Positions 21,202-29,340 of a DNA stretch of 30,417 nucleotides are shown one piece after another (the stretch's first letter is position 1; each line of letters begins with the position of its first letter). A program made the translations under genes and the position numbers. The notes below the pieces were generated by a model. That model saw nothing but the letters and a program-made list of their open reading frames with translations, did not search any database and had not been told where the DNA came from. Where the stretch lies: the IMG/VR virus record IMGVR_UViG_3300048800_000030, positions 1-30,417 of that record. One strand, 5' to 3'. Origin of the DNA: a virus.

Positions 21202-21306
21202 ATGAAACTCAAACCAATGGCCCGCGCGGTTCACAACGCTCTCCAGTACATCGGTGAGCAGTGGCGAATCGCCCAGTGGCATCGTGAGCATGGAGGTGGA
21301 CCATGA
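21202..21306 (+). CDS. 34-residue basic protein
   Basis: Preceded by AGGAGACTGAC and ending in an ATGA overlap with the next gene. The product (MKLKPMARAVHNALQYIGEQ, then WRIAQWHREHGGGP) is basic and helical. Function unknown. Confidence 0.6.
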   Translation: MKLKPMARAVHNALQYIGEQWRIAQWHREHGGGP

Positions 21307-21554
21307 GTGATCTTGATAAAGCGGTAGCGACTTCAGACACGATGATTGCGCAGAAGCAAGCCGACGCAGCGGCTCACGCCGCGAGCATGGGGCTCGACCT
21401 CACGACGGGTCTGCCGATCACGCCGGATACCGTGCGGGGGAACGTGATCAACCCGAACGCCGTGGCGCCGGGCACGAGCGACCCCAACCGCGAAGGGGCC
21501 AGTCGCCAGCCGGGAACCACGAACCGTACGATCAACTCGAAGGACACGCGGTGA
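21303..21554 (+). CDS. hypothetical protein
   Basis: An 83-residue protein, Ala-rich and helical at the start (MIAQKQADAAAHAASMG) and disordered at the end (Pro, Asn, Thr, Gly, Arg). ATGA overlap upstream and GTGA overlap downstream. No family is recognised. Confidence 0.65.
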   Translation: MSDLDKAVATSDTMIAQKQADAAAHAASMGLDLTTGLPITPDTVRGNVINPNAVAPGTSDPNREGASRQPGTTNRTINSKDTR

Positions 21555-21619
21555 GCGCTGAAGCCGCCTTCGGTTGGGTATTACTTGCAGTAGTCGTTGT
21601 TTATTTACTTTTACGATAA
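21551..21619 (+). CDS. 22-residue membrane microprotein (GTG start)
   Basis: GTG overlaps the previous stop (GTGA). The peptide SAEAAFGWVLLAVVVVYLLL then Arg is a single hydrophobic helix. TAAGGAGA of the next gene overlaps its stop. Confidence 0.5.
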   Translation: MSAEAAFGWVLLAVVVVYLLLR

Positions 21620-21629
21620 GGAGATTCAC

Positions 21630-21854
21630 ATGATCACACTGGTACAGTTAGAACAGGACATCAAAGACGAAGTCGCGAAGCTGGAGAAACTCGTAGGCGA
21701 CGATCTCGCGTACTTGAAGGCGAAACTGATAACCGTCTTCGCGCACCCGACGGTTGTGGGTGCGGCGAGCACACCCATACCCGAGATCACGCCCGATCAG
21801 GTTGCATCCCCTGTACCTGCCCCGGCGCCCACAACGGTTGCACCGGGGGTCTGA
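21630..21854 (+). CDS. hypothetical protein
   Basis: A 74-residue protein from ATG 21630, which has a TAAGGAG site. A charged helix (LVQLEQDIKDEVAKLEKLVG) is followed by a Pro/Ala/Thr-rich tail. The helix-plus-linker shape suggests a scaffold or adaptor-type part, but no family is recognised. Confidence 0.68.
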   Translation: MITLVQLEQDIKDEVAKLEKLVGDDLAYLKAKLITVFAHPTVVGAASTPIPEITPDQVASPVPAPAPTTVAPGV

Positions 21855-21855
21855 C

Positions 21856-22041
21856 ATGCCCTGGACCCCCGAACAATTCAGAGCCAAGCACAACAAGAAG
21901 CTCTCCCTCCCCGCGGCCAAAGCCGCTGCGGCACAGGCGACGGCGATGATTCAGCATGGCGTGAGCGAGGGTGTTGCCATCGCGGTCGCGAACAAGCACG
22001 CCAAGAAAGGGTTGGGCATGACGGGAGGAAAGCCAAAATGA
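21856..22041 (+). CDS. small phage protein of the PWT...AIxxAN type
   Basis: A 61-residue basic protein. PWTPEQFRAKHNKKLSLPAA, then a helix ending GVSEGVAIAVANKHA, is a pattern common in small phage proteins that start PWT and end EGxAIRxAN. Function unknown. Confidence 0.7.
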   Translation: MPWTPEQFRAKHNKKLSLPAAKAAAAQATAMIQHGVSEGVAIAVANKHAKKGLGMTGGKPK

Positions 22042-22115
22042 ATGCCGTTGTCGGGATGCTGTTTCTTATCGTTATGGGCTACTGTGCCGTCTCATGGTGG
22101 CTCGATCATGGCTGA
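22038..22115 (+). CDS. 25-residue membrane microprotein
   Basis: ATG overlaps the previous stop (ATGA), with GGAGG upstream. The peptide MNAVVGMLFLIVMGYCAVSW then WLDHG is one transmembrane helix. It overlaps the next gene by 8 bases. Confidence 0.5.
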   Translation: MNAVVGMLFLIVMGYCAVSWWLDHG

Positions 22116-22338
22116 ACCTATCGAACTACGCCGCATCGGCGTGATGACCCCCTTCGACGAGGCCCGCGCCACGCTCGCCCGCTGGGAGAAGGAGTACCCC
22201 GAGACGACACACATCGCGCTCATCGTGCATGACCCTGAGAGCTTCGAGTATCAGGTCACAGGCGCAGAGCACTACCCGATGAGCATCTCCGAGATCGCGG
22301 GGATCTTCTACCGCGCGGCTCAGTTGGCGGCGGACTGA
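22108..22338 (+). CDS. hypothetical protein
   Basis: A 76-residue protein from ATG 22108; the frame is open upstream but covers the microgene. A helix (PFDEARATLARWEKEYPETT) is followed by a beta strand (HIALIVHDPESFEYQVTG) and a final helix. It ends TGATG at the next start. Confidence 0.68.
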   Translation: MAEPIELRRIGVMTPFDEARATLARWEKEYPETTHIALIVHDPESFEYQVTGAEHYPMSISEIAGIFYRAAQLAAD

Positions 22339-22592
22339 TGGCGCACGCGAGAATTTTGATTCATCCGCGCTGCGTCGCCGGCCCCGCCGCGGGCGCCCTC
22401 GCCGCCCACCTGCAGGGGTTGGGCTACGACGTGAGCAAGGTCGTTGCAGGCCCGCCGAACGCCCGAGGGCGGTGCGAGTTAGTGCGCATACTGGAGGAAG
22501 GGCCGGAGGGGCTGCGGCTGCAACGATTCGACATGACTGAATACTTTCACAAGGTCGGCGGCGTGGCGCCGGCACCAGGGGAGGCGGCATGA
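22338..22592 (+). CDS. hypothetical protein
   Basis: An 84-residue alpha/beta protein (ARILIHPRCVAGPAAGALAA, then HLQGLGYDVSKV). Overlaps by one base upstream and four downstream. No family is recognised. Confidence 0.68.
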   Translation: MAHARILIHPRCVAGPAAGALAAHLQGLGYDVSKVVAGPPNARGRCELVRILEEGPEGLRLQRFDMTEYFHKVGGVAPAPGEAA

Positions 22593-22714
22593 ATTTGATT
22601 CAGGGGTACTGGCGCACCACGGCGGGCCGGTACATCCCTTCATTCACGGCCCCTACGCTTATCCACCGGCTGTATCGGTGGGCGGTATTCAACGAACGAT
22701 GGGAGGACGCATGA
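22589..22714 (+). CDS. 41-residue hypothetical protein
   Basis: Starts and ends in ATGA overlaps. It is rich in Trp, Tyr and Arg (IQGYWRTTAGRYIPSFTAPT, then LIHRLYRWAVFNERWEDA). Function unknown. Confidence 0.6.
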   Translation: MNLIQGYWRTTAGRYIPSFTAPTLIHRLYRWAVFNERWEDA

Positions 22715-23121
22715 CAAACCGAACCTGCAACAACTGCGGCTGGGTGGCGTTCGGCGTGAGTCGCGAGTTTGCCGAGACCGAGGTCGCGCGGTTCAACAAG
22801 TTCTATAACGAGTCCCCGCCCGAGACCAAGGAGTGCTACGGTGGCCCATCGTCGATCGCGCACTACGAGTGCTGCAGCCGGTGCGGGAACGGACTCACGG
22901 AGTTTCACGACAGCGAGCCGGGCGACTGCCCCGACGGGTGCACGCTGTCGCCGATTATAGTGGAGGCGGCGAGAGTTGCGAATCGCACACGCCGCGAGCG
23001 GCTGGACCGGCAGGAAACCCAGGCACTCGTCGATCGATACCTGAACATACCCGAGTATCCGGCGCCTGCTGTGACGGGGTATGAGGTTACGCCTGCGAGT
23101 GGGGTACAACTTGTCAGTTGA
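22711..23121 (+). CDS. zinc-ribbon hypothetical protein
   Basis: A 136-residue protein from ATG 22711 (ATGA overlap). CNNCGWVAFGVSR near the start and ECCSRCGNGLTEFH near residue 55 form a possible zinc ribbon, followed by DCPDGC and a helical C terminus. It overlaps the terminase large subunit frame. No known family. Confidence 0.7.
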   Translation: MTNRTCNNCGWVAFGVSREFAETEVARFNKFYNESPPETKECYGGPSSIAHYECCSRCGNGLTEFHDSEPGDCPDGCTLSPIIVEAARVANRTRRERLDRQETQALVDRYLNIPEYPAPAVTGYEVTPASGVQLVS

Positions 23122-24571
23122 CGCCAAGTTCCCGCCGGTCATCTCCGCGTACATGCAGTCCGATGCGCGGCACCGGTTCATCCTCGGGCCGTTTGGTTCG
23201 GGGAAGTCCGTCGGATCGCAGTGCGAGATCCCTCGCCGCGCGGCGATGCAACGGGCGTCACCACTCGACGGCAAGCAGAAAAGCCGCATCGCCGTGGTCC
23301 GTAACACTATGCCGCAGCTTCGGGACACGACAATGAAGACGTGGTTCGACTGGTTCCCAAACGGTTCGCTCGGCACCTATCACGGCATCACCAAGACGTA
23401 CCACATCAAGAAGGATGAGATGGATTGCGAGGTCGTGTTCCGCGCGTTGGATGACGCGAGCGACGTGAAGAACTTGCTCTCGTTCGAACTTACCGGCGCC
23501 TACTTGAATGAGTTTCGCGACATACACCGGGACATCGTCGAGGCGCTCGACGGCCGGATTGGCCGGTACCCTCGCATGAATGATGGGGGGCCATCGTGGA
23601 CCGGGATGTGGGGCGATTCGAACATGCCGGAGGAAGGGTCGTACTGGTGGGGGATGTGCGAAGGCATGGACCCCGACGACTTGAAAGTCAAAAAGCCAAA
23701 CGACTGGGCGGTGTTTAAGCAACCTGCCGGCGCGATCCGGCTCGCCGACGGAACGTACACCGAGAACCCGGCGGCCGAGAATAAAAATAATTTGCCGGTG
23801 GGGTACTACACCAACCTCGTGACGGGCAAGACCGATGAGTACATCCGTGTCTACGTGATGTGCGAGTATGGGCGTTCGAAAGGTGGGAAGCCGGTGCACC
23901 CCATGTTCAACAAGGACGTGCATGTGGCGAAGGGGCTTCTGATACCGAATAAACAATGTCTGCTTCTTATTGCGGCGGACTTCGGCCGCACTCCTGCGAT
24001 GGTGCTGAAACAGCAGGACGCGATGGGGCGCGTGCTTACGTTTGACAGCATCGCGACTTTTGGCATGTCGATCGAGCGCGCAATAGAGACGCGGCTGTTG
24101 CCTTTGCTGCGGCGCAAGTATGACGGGTTTGATATCGCAGCGACCGGCGACCCAAGTGGCAATGCTGGCGGTCAGGCAGAGGAAGCCAGTTGTGCCGACA
24201 TCTTCCGCAGGTATAGACGCAAGGGCATAAATAAGGTAAAACTCGCCTATACCAATAGTCCAATTTTACGCCAGGCATCGACTGATTATTTCCTTTCCAT
24301 GCTTGTTGATCGTGGCATGCCTGCGTACTTGATTGACCCTGGCTGCGACGAACTGATTCGCGCGCTCGCGGGCGGGTACCAATTCAAGAAAACAAAAGAT
24401 GGCAGGAACTCCAACGACGTGGATAAAAACGATGACTCGCACGTTGGGGAAGCGAACGAGTACGGTGACCTTTGGTTTCAACGGGGGGAGCAGCGCAAGG
24501 CAAATCTACGCGAGCGTGAGACTATTGAGATAGCACGGGTGCAGCCGAACGCATATAATGGCCCTCGTTGA
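23081..24571 (+). CDS. terminase large subunit
   Basis: A 496-residue packaging motor from ATG 23081; GTG 23099 or TTG 23111 are alternatives that reduce the overlap with the gene before, and TTG gives a start close to VDAKFPP. The ATPase domain has Walker A FILGPFGSGKS (about residues 33-43), the VVRNTMPQLRDTTMKTWFDW segment, and a Walker B-like GAYLNEFRD. The nuclease domain has LIAADFGRTPAM, ATGDPSGNAGG and NDDSHVGEANEYGDLW, giving the expected acidic metal ligands. It pumps phage DNA into the prohead and cuts it. Confidence 0.92.
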   Translation: MRLRLRVGYNLSVDAKFPPVISAYMQSDARHRFILGPFGSGKSVGSQCEIPRRAAMQRASPLDGKQKSRIAVVRNTMPQLRDTTMKTWFDWFPNGSLGTYHGITKTYHIKKDEMDCEVVFRALDDASDVKNLLSFELTGAYLNEFRDIHRDIVEALDGRIGRYPRMNDGGPSWTGMWGDSNMPEEGSYWWGMCEGMDPDDLKVKKPNDWAVFKQPAGAIRLADGTYTENPAAENKNNLPVGYYTNLVTGKTDEYIRVYVMCEYGRSKGGKPVHPMFNKDVHVAKGLLIPNKQCLLLIAADFGRTPAMVLKQQDAMGRVLTFDSIATFGMSIERAIETRLLPLLRRKYDGFDIAATGDPSGNAGGQAEEASCADIFRRYRRKGINKVKLAYTNSPILRQASTDYFLSMLVDRGMPAYLIDPGCDELIRALAGGYQFKKTKDGRNSNDVDKNDDSHVGEANEYGDLWFQRGEQRKANLRERETIEIARVQPNAYNGPR

Positions 24572-24580
24572 ACTTTTCCC

Positions 24581-25144
24581 ATGAACACAAGTCATACTCA
24601 GATGGATACCAAAACATGCAAGCAGTGCAGCGCAGAAAAGTCTCTGAATGATTTCTACGCGAACGCCAAAGCAAAAGGTGGGTATGGTCAGGTTTGTAAG
24701 CAGTGTATTATATCCAACACTGTAGCGTGGAAAAGGGCTAATCCTGAGAAAGCGCGTGGATACGTTCGTAAATGGAATAAGGCGCACCCAAGCAAGTTGC
24801 GTACAGCGACAGATCAGTGGTGTGATAGGAACCCCGAGCGTGTGAAGAAAGCATCCGAAGCATGGAATAAGGCGCACCCCGCCCAAAATAATGCGCGCAA
24901 CAGTCGTCACCGCGCTGGCAAACTTCAGGCTACTCCCGCATGGGCCGATTGGGGTTTGATCGACGCGACCTACACGATGGCCACAGCGATGACCCGGCTA
25001 ACGGGTGTAAAATATCATGTTGACCACATCGTCCCGCTTCGGTCGAAGCTGGTGTGTGGGCTGCACGTAGGGTGTAACCTACAACTATTACCCGCGAAAG
25101 AAAATACTTCCAAGGGCAATCGTCATTGGCCCGACATGCCATAA
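24581..25144 (+). CDS. HNH homing endonuclease
   Basis: A 187-residue protein. An N-terminal zinc ribbon (CKQCSAEKSLNDFYAN with CKQC) is followed by a repeated basic segment (KWNKAHPSK and AWNKAHPAQ). The HNH nuclease core is YHVDHIVPL, VCGLHVGCNLQLLP, AKENTSKGN. Lower GC than its neighbours and insertion between the large terminase and portal point to a free-standing homing endonuclease acquired as a mobile gene. The ORF appears intact. ATG 24602 is an alternative start. Spacing to both neighbours is a few bases, with no overlap. Confidence 0.9.
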   Translation: MNTSHTQMDTKTCKQCSAEKSLNDFYANAKAKGGYGQVCKQCIISNTVAWKRANPEKARGYVRKWNKAHPSKLRTATDQWCDRNPERVKKASEAWNKAHPAQNNARNSRHRAGKLQATPAWADWGLIDATYTMATAMTRLTGVKYHVDHIVPLRSKLVCGLHVGCNLQLLPAKENTSKGNRHWPDMP

Positions 25145-25152
25145 GGAAAATC

Positions 25153-27222
25153 ATGGAAATCACTTTATCGCCCACCTTCGACGAACTCAAACTGAACGAA
25201 CTTGGCCGCCGGCTTACCAGCACGTTCGCGATTTACGAATCGGATCGCCGCGCGATTGAGGAGCGGTGGTTGCGGAACCTTCGTCAGGTCAGGGGCATCT
25301 ACGACCCCGAAATTTTATCGATGATCCCGGCGGATAAGTCGAAGGCATACCCGAAGATGACGGCATGGATGGTGCGCGGCACGATCGCCCGGTTGATGCA
25401 ACTTCTTTTTCCGATGACCGAGAAGAACTACGGAGTGAAGGAATCCCCACTACCCGACCTCTCAACCGCCCAACTGCAAGAAGTCCTGGACGGTCTCGTT
25501 GCACAGGGTGGGCAGTTGAATGACACCGTCATCGAGAAGGCCATCCTCGCATACGCGAAGGGTAAGGCCGAACGCATGGAGGTCAAGGTCTCCGATGATC
25601 TGATGGAAATGGAGTTCCTGACTTTGGCACGCAAGGTCGTGCGCTCTGCGGTGATCTACAACATCGGTGTACTCGAAGGCCCGCTGCATCGCGCCGTGAA
25701 GTCGCGCACATGGCAGCAGGACGTGAACACCGGCAAGTGGACGGCGATCGAAGTTGACAAGTACAAACCGTTGTTCGAGTTCACGCCCGTCTGGTCTTAT
25801 TTTCCAGATATGACCGCTATGAGTGCCGAGAAGCAGGACGGCACATTTATCCGGCGCATCATGCTCCGGTCGGAAGTGGAGGCCCTGGGCCAGCGCCCTG
25901 ACTTCCTCACTGATCGAATCAACGAGTATCTGCAGAAGAACGAGTTCGGTAACTACCGGGCAAGGTGGTGGGAGTCCATAATTAAGGGCGAAGCCAAGAG
26001 CGCGCAGTACACGGTGCAGGGCAAGGAGAGCCGCAAGTATGAGGTGATAGCCTACTACGGCGGGGTTAGCGGGCACGAACTGCGCAGTGCAGGGGTGACG
26101 GTGGCCGACGCCGATCTGGGTAAGACCGTCATCGGCAACGTGTGGATGATCGACGGTGTCGTGATCAAGGCGAAACTCGCGCCGCTTGGGCAGACCATCA
26201 ACAGTCACCATGTGTTCGTATTTGAGGATGACGACCTATCCATTCTTGGCAATGGGCAGCCAGATACGTTGCGCGATACACAGTTATCGTTGTGCGAGAC
26301 CGTGCGTGCGATGCTCGACAACGCATCGGTCATAGGCCCGATGTGCGAGATCAACACTGACATGGTTACGCCGGGGCAGGACCTCACGATCCGTAAGAAC
26401 ATGACGATCTTCCGCGAGAGCCAGGGCGGGCAGTCCGATGCAATCCCGGCGGTGCGCAATGTCAGCATCGACAGTCACCTGCCTGATCTGCTGCAGCTTG
26501 CCCAACTGTTCCTCGGCTTCGGCGATAAGGAGTCCGGCCTCCCGCCCGCCTCGCTGGGTGACACGTCGGGGGGTGGCAGCGAGGCTCTGCGCACGACGAA
26601 GAACGCGAGCATGTTCCTCGGTGCCGCGGCGCTACCGATTCGCGACACCGTGCGGAACTTTGACACGTTCACCATTTCAATGGTCTCCGCGCTCGTCGCA
26701 TGGAACGAACGCTATGATCCAAACCCCACCCGTGATGGGGACCACGATGTGATCGCACGCGGGTCCACCAGCCTGATTGCGAAAGAGGTACTCGCGCAAA
26801 ACCTTGAGAACTTCCGCGCCGGGCTCACGCCCGATGACATGCCCTACGTCAAGATGGGCGAACTCCTGAAGGCCCGAGCGAAGGCGAACGACATCCCTGT
26901 TGATGATATCATGGAGGACGACGACAAGGCCGAACAGAAGATCAAGGCACAGCAGGATGCACAGCAAGCGCAGTTGCAGAGCCAGCAGTCGTTGATCGAG
27001 GCGCAGGTCAAGGAGCTACTCACCCGCGGGCTTGAGCACGAAGCGAAGGCGCAGTCCGAAGGCGCGAACGTCGGGATCAACGTGTTCCAGGTTCTGCTCG
27101 ACGCGATTACCAGCGGCCGCAAGGTCTCGGCGGACCACGCGAAGAACCTGATCGCCGCGCACCAGGCTGACTCCGCGCGCATAGTGGCGGAGAAACCGGT
27201 ACCCACAGGAGGCAGTAAATGA
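25153..27222 (+). CDS. portal protein (head-tail connector)
   Basis: A 689-residue protein from ATG 25153, which has AAGGAAAAT before it. Length, position directly after the terminase and the segments KAYPKMTAWMVRGTIARLMQ, SLCETVRAMLDNASVIGP and GDTSGGGSEALRTTKNASMF match phage portal proteins. Residues 600-650 form a Gln-rich coiled coil (KIKAQQDAQQAQLQSQQSLI), as often seen at portal C termini. It should form the dodecameric ring through which DNA enters the head. Confidence 0.88.
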   Translation: MEITLSPTFDELKLNELGRRLTSTFAIYESDRRAIEERWLRNLRQVRGIYDPEILSMIPADKSKAYPKMTAWMVRGTIARLMQLLFPMTEKNYGVKESPLPDLSTAQLQEVLDGLVAQGGQLNDTVIEKAILAYAKGKAERMEVKVSDDLMEMEFLTLARKVVRSAVIYNIGVLEGPLHRAVKSRTWQQDVNTGKWTAIEVDKYKPLFEFTPVWSYFPDMTAMSAEKQDGTFIRRIMLRSEVEALGQRPDFLTDRINEYLQKNEFGNYRARWWESIIKGEAKSAQYTVQGKESRKYEVIAYYGGVSGHELRSAGVTVADADLGKTVIGNVWMIDGVVIKAKLAPLGQTINSHHVFVFEDDDLSILGNGQPDTLRDTQLSLCETVRAMLDNASVIGPMCEINTDMVTPGQDLTIRKNMTIFRESQGGQSDAIPAVRNVSIDSHLPDLLQLAQLFLGFGDKESGLPPASLGDTSGGGSEALRTTKNASMFLGAAALPIRDTVRNFDTFTISMVSALVAWNERYDPNPTRDGDHDVIARGSTSLIAKEVLAQNLENFRAGLTPDDMPYVKMGELLKARAKANDIPVDDIMEDDDKAEQKIKAQQDAQQAQLQSQQSLIEAQVKELLTRGLEHEAKAQSEGANVGINVFQVLLDAITSGRKVSADHAKNLIAAHQADSARIVAEKPVPTGGSK

Positions 27223-27464
27223 GTACGATAAAAGCCGAGCAGCACGCACAAGAAGTCGCCGTGTTCCTCATGCGGAACGAGGGGGGATTGCAGAATCTTC
27301 GCTCGTGGCTCTATGGCAGGCGGGATCAAATAAATCGCGACTGGCCGGGGCAGGTTGGGGAAGACTTGATCCGCCTGCAGGGAGCGGCCAAAGAAGTGGC
27401 CAAGTTGATCCGAATGATCGACGTAGGCCCGTCAATTAAACCTACTGAGGGAGCACCGTCATGA
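27219..27464 (+). CDS. hypothetical structural-region protein
   Basis: An 81-residue protein, helical, with LRSWLYGRRDQINRDWPG in the middle. It is coupled to the portal and to the scaffold-like gene by ATGA overlaps. Its position suggests a head-assembly or connector-associated role. Confidence 0.7.
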   Translation: MSTIKAEQHAQEVAVFLMRNEGGLQNLRSWLYGRRDQINRDWPGQVGEDLIRLQGAAKEVAKLIRMIDVGPSIKPTEGAPS

Positions 27465-28384
27465 CCGAACCGACCGTACCTGTTGTTGATGATTTTGACA
27501 CCATCTTCAATCAGGTGGTTGCCGAACTTGAGAACCCGCCCGTAGTGCCCCCTGTGGACACTCCCCCGGCCACCCCACCCGCTACGCTGCCCGAGACGCC
27601 ACCGGCTGCCCCGGTAGTGCCCCCCGTGGACACTCCGCCGGCCACTCCGCCGGCCACTCCGCCTGCGACCCCGCCTGCGACCCCGCCTGCGACCCCTCCG
27701 GTGCCCCCAGTCGCCCCCGCGGCGCCCGCTGCACCGCCACCGGCGCCAACTCCCCCGCCCGCGCCCCCACCGGAAACCCCGGAAGCCAAAACGGCGCGCG
27801 AGGCGTTCGAGAAAACTATCGCCCCGTACGAACCCACGGCAGACGAAAAGGCGGCGATGGAGAAGTTCAAGGCCGATTTTCCCGGCGAGCACGCGGCCGT
27901 CGAGTCGCGGTTCAAGGCTGAGAAACAGGCGTTCAATGCGCAGGTGTACGAAGCTGTGCAGAGCGTCCTGAAAACGGTCGCTCCCCGCCTCGCGTCCGTG
28001 GAGCAGACCACGACGAAGGCAGCGTTCGACACACACTTCGCTGCGCTGCACACCGCGCACGCGGATTTCGACGCCGTGGTGCCGAAGGTTGCGGAGTGGA
28101 TCAAGACCCTGCCCTCCTACGCCCAGGTTGGTGCACAGGCCGTGTACGATGGCGGTACTACACAGGAAGTGATTGCGTTAGTAACCGACTTCAAAAAGGC
28201 AACCAACATGACTCCAACTCCTCCTGCGCCGCCTGCCCTACCGGCCCCGCCCGCGCCGCCAAGACCCGACGGCGCCGATCTCACGCCAGTCAGTTCGCGT
28301 CGGCCGGTGACCACGCCGAAGGGAACTCCAGATCCCAACGATTTCCAAGGTGGGTGGGATCAGGCCGTGGCCGAACTCAGGTAA
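27461..28384 (+). CDS. scaffold-like protein with Pro-rich linker
   Basis: A 307-residue protein. Residues 12-23 (FDTIFNQVVAEL) and 295-306 (FQGGWDQAVAEL) are a matching 12-residue motif at both ends. Between them lie a long TPPATPPA-type linker (about residues 27-108), a charged helical core (about 109-245) and a second Pro/Ala linker. Location between portal and capsid, helical core and flexible linkers fit a scaffolding or internal head protein. The repeated end motif could be a capsid- or portal-binding peptide. No catalytic protease motif is seen. Confidence 0.72.
   Translation: MTEPTVPVVDDFDTIFNQVVAELENPPVVPPVDTPPATPPATLPETPPAAPVVPPVDTPPATPPATPPATPPATPPATPPVPPVAPAAPAAPPPAPTPPPAPPPETPEAKTAREAFEKTIAPYEPTADEKAAMEKFKADFPGEHAAVESRFKAEKQAFNAQVYEAVQSVLKTVAPRLASVEQTTTKAAFDTHFAALHTAHADFDAVVPKVAEWIKTLPSYAQVGAQAVYDGGTTQEVIALVTDFKKATNMTPTPPAPPALPAPPAPPRPDGADLTPVSSRRPVTTPKGTPDPNDFQGGWDQAVAELR
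27542..27700. repeat. tandem repeats coding TPPATPPA
   Basis: A 72-base unit beginning gtagtgcc recurs at 27542 and 27614 (PVVPPVDTPPATPPAT twice). From about 27644 to 27700 follow near-identical 12-base units (gccactccgccg, cctgcgaccccg). These sit in the Pro-rich linker of the scaffold-like gene and could vary in copy number. Confidence 0.75.
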
Positions 28385-28385
28385 G

Positions 28386-28414
28386 TTGCACACAAATCAA
28401 AAAGGTGCCATACT
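28386..28414 (+). promoter_or_regulatory. late promoter with ATG at +1
   Basis: TTGCAC (28386-28391), 17-base spacer, CATACT (28409-28414), then aatcttATG with the ATG at 28421, exactly the expected first transcribed base. It lies just after the scaffold-like gene and before the decoration-like gene. Confidence 0.6.
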
Positions 28415-28420
28415 AATCTT

Positions 28421-28477
28421 ATGGGAATCCACACGTTGATGCACAAACTGAACCTTTTTGAAGGGGTATTGTCATGA
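28421..28477 (+). CDS. 18-residue leader peptide
   Basis: MGIHTLMHKLNLFEGVLS starts at the predicted first base of the transcript (leaderless), and its stop overlaps the ATG of the decoration-like gene (ATGA at 28474). It may serve to couple translation. It could also be a chance frame. Confidence 0.4.
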   Translation: MGIHTLMHKLNLFEGVLS

Positions 28478-29295
28478 CCATCATGTCCAAACTCGCCGTT
28501 TCTGCATCACTTGTCGATTTCGCCGTAAAGCAACTTCTTGGCGATCATGTGGCGGTCGATACTGTCGCCGCGACGGGGTCGCTGATCTCCGACGCCGCAC
28601 TCATTAAGTCGGGCCGTAACGTCGTCACCGCTGCCAACGGAACGAAAGCGGTCAAACTCCCGAAAGCCGAACCGGGCTCCTTGGTCGAGATCGTGAACAC
28701 GGTTGCCAACCAGACCCTCATCGTATTCCCCAATCTTGCCGCCGACCAGATCAACGCGATCACTGCGGGGAGTTCGTTCAGCCTCGTAGGTGGCGCGCGA
28801 GGCGCGTTCCTGTGTGACGTGGCTGGGCATTGGTATGTGGCTGCTGCCAACCTGACCGGCACTTCGACTTCGGCTACGACTTTGCAATTGGATCAGGCGA
28901 CAATTCCTTCGGCGGGCGTAGAAGTCGTTACGGCTACCAACGTCATCGCCGCGACCGAGAGCGGGCTGACGTACTTCCTGAATAGTGCGACCGAGTTCGT
29001 GTCCACGCTTCCGGCGCCCGCAGCGGGGCTCAAGTTCTCGTTCATCGTGACTGCGGCGCCCTCCGGCGCGAGTTACACGGTGGTTACGAACGCAAGCGCC
29101 AACATCATCCGTGGATTGCAGTTTAGCTCCGCAGGCGACGCAGGCGACAACGGGCAGACCGACGACACAATCACTTTCGTAGACGGCCAGGCTGTCGCCG
29201 GAGACCGTGTGGATGTGGAGTCCGATGGCACTAACTGGTTCGCGTATGCGTTCAGCAAGGTCGCGGCTGGCATAACCTTCACGACTGCTTCGTAA
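28474..29295 (+). CDS. head decoration-like protein
   Basis: A 273-residue protein, rich in Ala, Thr, Val and Ser, predicted all-beta. Two halves appear related: each has a strand pair ending LPxxxPGxxxxIV or LPxPAAGLKFSFIV, then a stretch with N and I/V residues, and a final GHWYVAA or NWFAYA strand. Position before the major capsid and the beta-repeat make a decoration or head-fibre base protein likely. AAGGGGTATTGTC precedes the ATG; MSK at 28483 is an alternative. The exact family is not identified. Confidence 0.65.
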   Translation: MTIMSKLAVSASLVDFAVKQLLGDHVAVDTVAATGSLISDAALIKSGRNVVTAANGTKAVKLPKAEPGSLVEIVNTVANQTLIVFPNLAADQINAITAGSSFSLVGGARGAFLCDVAGHWYVAAANLTGTSTSATTLQLDQATIPSAGVEVVTATNVIAATESGLTYFLNSATEFVSTLPAPAAGLKFSFIVTAAPSGASYTVVTNASANIIRGLQFSSAGDAGDNGQTDDTITFVDGQAVAGDRVDVESDGTNWFAYAFSKVAAGITFTTAS

Positions 29296-29303
29296 GAATG
29301 ACG

Positions 29304-29323
29304 GCCCTCGGTGATCCGGGGGC
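29304..29323 (+). terminator. hairpin after the decoration-like gene
   Basis: gccctcgg-tgat-ccgggggc forms an 8-bp stem (one G-T) with a 4-base loop, followed by tgtgttat, only a short T-rich run. It may partly terminate or stabilise the upstream transcript. It abuts the promoter for the capsid gene. Confidence 0.5.
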
Positions 29324-29325
29324 TG

Positions 29326-29334
29326 TGTTATACT
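29326..29334 (+). promoter_or_regulatory. capsid promoter, extended -10, ATG at +1
   Basis: TGTTATACT is an extended -10 (TGn plus TATACT). No -35 is seen because the terminator hairpin occupies that region. The next bases are aattacATG with the ATG at 29341, the expected transcript start. Confidence 0.55.
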
Positions 29335-29340
29335 AATTAC

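Noticed and set aside
27511-28104. A 197-residue frame antisense to the scaffold-like gene
   Set aside because: It is Gly/Ala/Val repeats produced by the Pro-rich linker on the other strand; the + strand gene has the overlaps and ribosome site.
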